Below, piece after piece: positions 61,250 to 64,000 of a stretch of 64,000 bases of DNA. The number at the start of each line of letters is the position of its first letter. The stretch's first letter is position 1. Made by a program: the position numbers and the translations under genes. The notes beneath the pieces are model-generated. The model searched no databases, was not told the origin of the DNA, and was given only the letters and a program-made list of their open reading frames with translations. The DNA is from Fructobacillus cardui (lineage in GTDB: Bacteria; Bacillota; Bacilli; Lactobacillales; Lactobacillaceae). The DNA lies in assembly GCF_023218935.1 (NCBI RefSeq), contig NZ_JAJIAL010000008.1; one strand, given 5' to 3'.

Positions 61250-61993
61250 TTAATCCACCAAAACCTTACTAATAAAGCCCTGAGTCTTTGGATTTTGTGG
61301 GTGGTCAAACAGTTCATCCGGTGTATTCTTTTCCTGGATAATGCCATCGGCCATAAACCAAATTTCATCGGCGACCTGCTTAGCGAAGTGCATTTCGTGG
61401 GTTACGACCACCATGGTCATATTACCGTCGGCCAATGACTTCATGACCTTGAGAACTTCACCGACATTTTCGGGATCCAAAGCTGAGGTTGGTTCATCAA
61501 AGAACAAAACCTTAGGCTGCATTGCCAAAGCACGGGCGATGGCCACACGTTGTTTCTGCCCACCAGACAAGCTGTTTGGGAAGGCATCGGCCTTATCGGC
61601 CAAACCAACGCTTGTCAGATATTTCATGGCCACAGCAGTCGCCTTTTCGTCGGACATGCCCTTTACTCGCATTGGTGCTAATTTCAAATTGGCCAAAACC
61701 GACATATTAGGGAAGAGGTTAAAGCTTTGGAAAACCATGCCGATTTGTTCACCCAACTTGGCCAATTCCTGGTCAGACTGTTGAGCTAAATCAACACCGT
61801 TGAAATCAACAACACCGCTGGTTGGACGTTCCAGCTGGTTAATGCAGCGGAGCAAGGTACTCTTACCTGATCCAGAAGGGCCGATGATGCAGACCACCTG
61901 GCCGGCATCAATGTCGCCGTTAATGTCTTTTAAAACTTCATTGCCACCGAAGTCCTTTTTGAGATGTTTTACAGAAATTAATGGATTAGTCAT
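61250..61993 (-). CDS. Amino acid ABC transporter ATP-binding protein
   Basis: 247 residues, polar-amino-acid-transporter type ATPase (GlnQ/HisP group). Walker A GPSGSGKST, signature LSGGQKQRVAIARAL, Walker B VLFFDEPTSALDP, switch VVTHEMHFAKQVAD. The start overlaps the end of the permease gene by 8 nt. Substrate is set by the partner protein. Confidence 0.95.
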   Translation of the reverse strand: MTNPLISVKHLKKDFGGNEVLKDINGDIDAGQVVCIIGPSGSGKSTLLRCINQLERPTSGVVDFNGVDLAQQSDQELAKLGEQIGMVFQSFNLFPNMSVLANLKLAPMRVKGMSDEKATAVAMKYLTSVGLADKADAFPNSLSGGQKQRVAIARALAMQPKVLFFDEPTSALDPENVGEVLKVMKSLADGNMTMVVVTHEMHFAKQVADEIWFMADGIIQEKNTPDELFDHPQNPKTQGFISKVLVD

Positions 61994-63449
61994 GGTTCAT
62001 CTTCCCTTCTAAGTAGTTCAATCCCCGTGTCAAGATAAAGGTCATCAAGAAGTAAATCACCATGACAACCACGATTGGTGCGATACCACGATAAGTATCA
62101 GCACGGACGATGTTCAATTCGTAGACCAAATCAGTCACACCGATAATCGAAACAATGGAACTTTCCTTGATAACTGAGATAAATTCGTTACCCAATGCTG
62201 GCCAAATGTTCTTAAAGGCCTGTGGCAAAATAACAAAGCGCATCGTGTCTTTTTGGTTCAAGCCAAGACTCTTGGCAGTTTCCTTTTGTCCCTTATCCAA
62301 TGACGTAATTCCACCACGGATAATTTCAGCAACATAGGCACCTGAGTTCAAGGAAACGGCAATGATACCGGCCGTCAAGGCTGGGATGTTAATCAAAGCA
62401 CCAAGACCAAAGTAAACCAAGAGGATTTGAACCGTCATTGGTGTTCCCCGGACAATTTCGATGTAAGAAATTGCTGGCCAACTCAAGATCTTAAACTTTG
62501 ACATCTTCATCAAGGCCAAGATAATTCCTAGGATAATTCCAAAGACAACTGAAACGAAAGCAATTAAGGTGGTGTTTAAGAAACCACTGTAGAAGTATTG
62601 CCAGTAGCGAAGCATTGACGTGTCCACCGTGTTTTCGGACATGTTCTTACCGGCGTTCTTCAAGTAAGTCTTAATCCAGCCATGGTTCTCAATCTTATCG
62701 ATTGACTTGTTGACTGCTGCTACCAATTCAGGATTTCCCTTAGCAAAGGCAATCGCTGCACCGGTTTGGTTGATATCCAACTGGTAGCCGGAATCAATCA
62801 TCTTCAAATTTTTGTCGTTGGCAACATAAGCCTGGGCAACTGGCTTTTCAACTCCAACGGCTGCCACCTTGTTCGTCTTCAAGGCGAAAATCAGGTTTGG
62901 CGTCTTGTCCATTCCAACAACTGTAGCTCCTGAAATCTTTTGTTGAGCCAAGTTGTATTGCAAGGTTCCGGTTTGGGCACCAATCTTGGTTCCCTGCAAG
63001 TCACTAGCATTCTTATACTTTGAAGCGTTGGTCTTACTGATCAAGAAGCTTTGACCACCGTTGTAGTAAATCTTTGAAAAATCAACGCTTTGACGACGTT
63101 CGTCGGTTGGGTTGATTCCCCCGATAGCCATGTCAACCTTGCCAGTTTGAACGGCAACCAAGACGGAACTAAAGTCCATGTTCTTGATTTCTAAATTCAC
63201 GCCCAAGTCCTTAGCAATCTGCTTAACGATGTCAACGTCCATTCCAACATCCGTTGAAGTGCCGTTTTTATTCATCTGGAATTCGTATGGTGGGTAATCC
63301 GGCGAAATCGCCACCTTCATCACACCTGCTTTTTTAATTTTTTGCAAGCCGTCATCAGCGTGGGCCACTTGGGTCATGCCTAATCCGGCGACAACCAAAA
63401 CAGTGATCGTGATGAATGCTTGTTGCAACCACTTTGTTATCTTCTTCAT
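61986..63449 (-). CDS. Amino acid ABC transporter, fused substrate-binding protein and permease
   Basis: 487 residues. Cleavable signal (AHA-DDG at about 31), SBP family 3 domain (MKVAISPDYPPYEFQMNKNG ... GMDVDIVKQIAKDLGVNLEIKNMDFSSVLVAVQTGKVDMAIGGINPT), then a permease with 4-5 membrane segments and the loop ETAKSLGLNQKDTMRFVILPQAF. Fused forms are common in Lactobacillales. Controlled by a T-box whose specifier reads valine (GUC), unusual for this transporter class. Ends overlapping the ATPase gene. Confidence 0.93.
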   Translation of the reverse strand: MKKITKWLQQAFITITVLVVAGLGMTQVAHADDGLQKIKKAGVMKVAISPDYPPYEFQMNKNGTSTDVGMDVDIVKQIAKDLGVNLEIKNMDFSSVLVAVQTGKVDMAIGGINPTDERRQSVDFSKIYYNGGQSFLISKTNASKYKNASDLQGTKIGAQTGTLQYNLAQQKISGATVVGMDKTPNLIFALKTNKVAAVGVEKPVAQAYVANDKNLKMIDSGYQLDINQTGAAIAFAKGNPELVAAVNKSIDKIENHGWIKTYLKNAGKNMSENTVDTSMLRYWQYFYSGFLNTTLIAFVSVVFGIILGIILALMKMSKFKILSWPAISYIEIVRGTPMTVQILLVYFGLGALINIPALTAGIIAVSLNSGAYVAEIIRGGITSLDKGQKETAKSLGLNQKDTMRFVILPQAFKNIWPALGNEFISVIKESSIVSIIGVTDLVYELNIVRADTYRGIAPIVVVMVIYFLMTFILTRGLNYLEGKMNHD

Positions 63450-63482
63450 CTTCTCGTCCTCTTCCCTTTTTTCCTAACCAAT

Positions 63483-63745
63483 AAAAAAACGCCCTTTAGT
63501 CTTTCGACTAAAGGACGTTCTGCACGCGGTACCACCTTACTTATACCCAAATAAGGTATCTCTCATTATTCGATCTAAAATTCAAATCGTCAGCTCTGTA
63601 ATGGGAGCACCCAGTATGGTTTTCATCGCATACAACTATTAGGTGACGTTCATCTTCGTTTGTACGTGTTTCACACCAACCAACACTTCACTGAGCTACA
63701 AAACAGAGATTACTACTTCCTAATTAACGTTTTATTATTAATTTT
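63483..63745 (-). promoter_or_regulatory. T-box riboswitch (valine specifier GUC)
   Basis: Minus strand. T-box sequence AAGGUGGUACCGCG (63538-63525). Stem I base AUUAGG (63724-63719) pairs with CCUAAU (63643-63638). S-turn side AGUAGUA and specifier side GAAC-GUC-A give codon GUC (63647-63645), in the same register as B. subtilis ileS and glyQ leaders. The UGGU bulge fits a tRNA with discriminator A. Stem III is GAUACC / GGGUAU. Uncharged tRNA-Val should prevent termination. Confidence 0.88.
63488..63519 (-). terminator. T-box leader terminator
   Basis: Stem AACGUCCUUUAGUC-GAAA-GACUAAAGGGCGUU then U7. The 5' arm overlaps the antiterminator. Confidence 0.88.
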
Positions 63746-63750
63746 TAATA

Positions 63751-63778
63751 ATTATAGCACTGACACCTAATCTTGCAA
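63751..63778 (-). promoter_or_regulatory. Promoter of the T-box transporter operon
   Basis: Minus strand TTGCAA (63773-63778), 16 bp, TATAAT (63751-63756). Confidence 0.7.
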
Positions 63779-63779
63779 G

Positions 63780-64000
63780 GGGTTTTGCAAATTTTTTTCG
63801 TTTTATTCGGACTTTTTACTTAAAAAGGCTGATTTTAAGGGAAATGATCATCTAAAAATTATCGGTTATTTTAATTTAAAAGAACTTTATTAGAATCCGC
63901 TACCTCAAAAATTTCTTTTTCCGACCATCCTTTTACTTTATTTGTTGCTCTCCTGATTTTTTAGCAAATGCTCGTATGTCAATAAGTTAGACACTTTTTG
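63780..64000. other. Right-edge non-coding region
   Basis: AT-rich, no convincing ORF. It carries two CTGATTTT octamers (63829, 63953). The last 25 bases (TGTCAATAAGTTAGACAC) resemble the terminal sequence of some IS3-family elements, so an insertion sequence could begin at the edge. Confidence 0.3.

Overview
The window is chromosomal DNA (roughly 45 percent G+C by eye) from a heterofermentative lactic acid bacterium of the Leuconostocaceae type (Leuconostoc, Fructobacillus, Convivina, Oenococcus, Weissella). The main evidence is a phosphoketolase, a glucose-6-phosphate dehydrogenase very close to the Leuconostoc mesenteroides enzyme, a malolactic enzyme close to Oenococcus MleA, and the Gram-positive arrangements gdpP-rplI-dnaB, rpsF-ssb-rpsR and walRK-htrA. 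Most long operons read on the minus strand. The gdpP/dnaB, rpsF and walRK clusters usually lie near oriC, so the window is probably on the replichore side close to the origin, with the origin to the right (inference).

Layout. 0-5 kb: N-terminus of a probable Clp ATPase, a small HTH protein, a DUF998-like membrane protein, RlmCD-type rRNA methyltransferase, a YczE-like membrane protein, and FolT under a THF riboswitch. 5-13 kb: release factor 3 and a complete opp oligopeptide transporter operon (oppABCDF). 13-20 kb: an ABC-F ATPase, a VOC-like protein, tRNA-Lys(CUU), a secreted Ser/Gln-rich peptidoglycan hydrolase, ferredoxin-NADP reductase, nucleoside hydrolase and deoxynucleoside kinase. 20-26 kb: htrA, walK, walR, prs and a Cof phosphatase. 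26-30 kb: phosphoketolase with a GntR regulator and an EbsC/YbaK deacylase. 30-36 kb: dnaB, rplI, gdpP, rpsR, ssb and rpsF. 36-44 kb: NhaC antiporter, MFS transporter, zwf, an HD-GNAT fusion, an XRE regulator, a YagU-like protein, a PEBP-like protein and a coiled-coil protein. 44-52 kb: MarR regulator and a 2-keto acid decarboxylase, lepB, ribokinase, rpiA and ThrE. 52-64 kb: RelB-like antitoxin, cytidine deaminase-like protein, XRE membrane protein, the malolactic cluster mleP-mleA-mleR, a ZnuA-like protein, argGH, and a T-box controlled amino acid ABC transporter.

Metabolic theme: zwf, rpiA, rbsK and xfp supply and split pentose phosphates. The keto acid decarboxylase and the malolactic genes are routes for redox and pH balance. 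Nucleoside hydrolase, deoxynucleoside kinase, the deaminase-like gene and prs handle nucleosides and ribose.

Most interesting signals: (1) an octamer AAAATCAG/CTGATTTT that I find about 42 times, roughly 14 times more than base composition predicts, half of them between genes and with no strand bias; (2) a divergent gntR/ebsC pair in which both start codons sit where transcription should begin (leaderless), and a leaderless 12-codon upstream ORF at rpiA; (3) paired 21-bp operators exactly 50 bp apart between a MarR gene and the keto acid decarboxylase; (4) a T-box reading valine in front of a polar amino acid type ABC transporter; (5) an HD-GNAT gene fusion with a relic internal ribosome binding site; (6) stand-alone binding proteins without a lipobox cysteine; (7) structured RNA candidates inside opp and after lepB.
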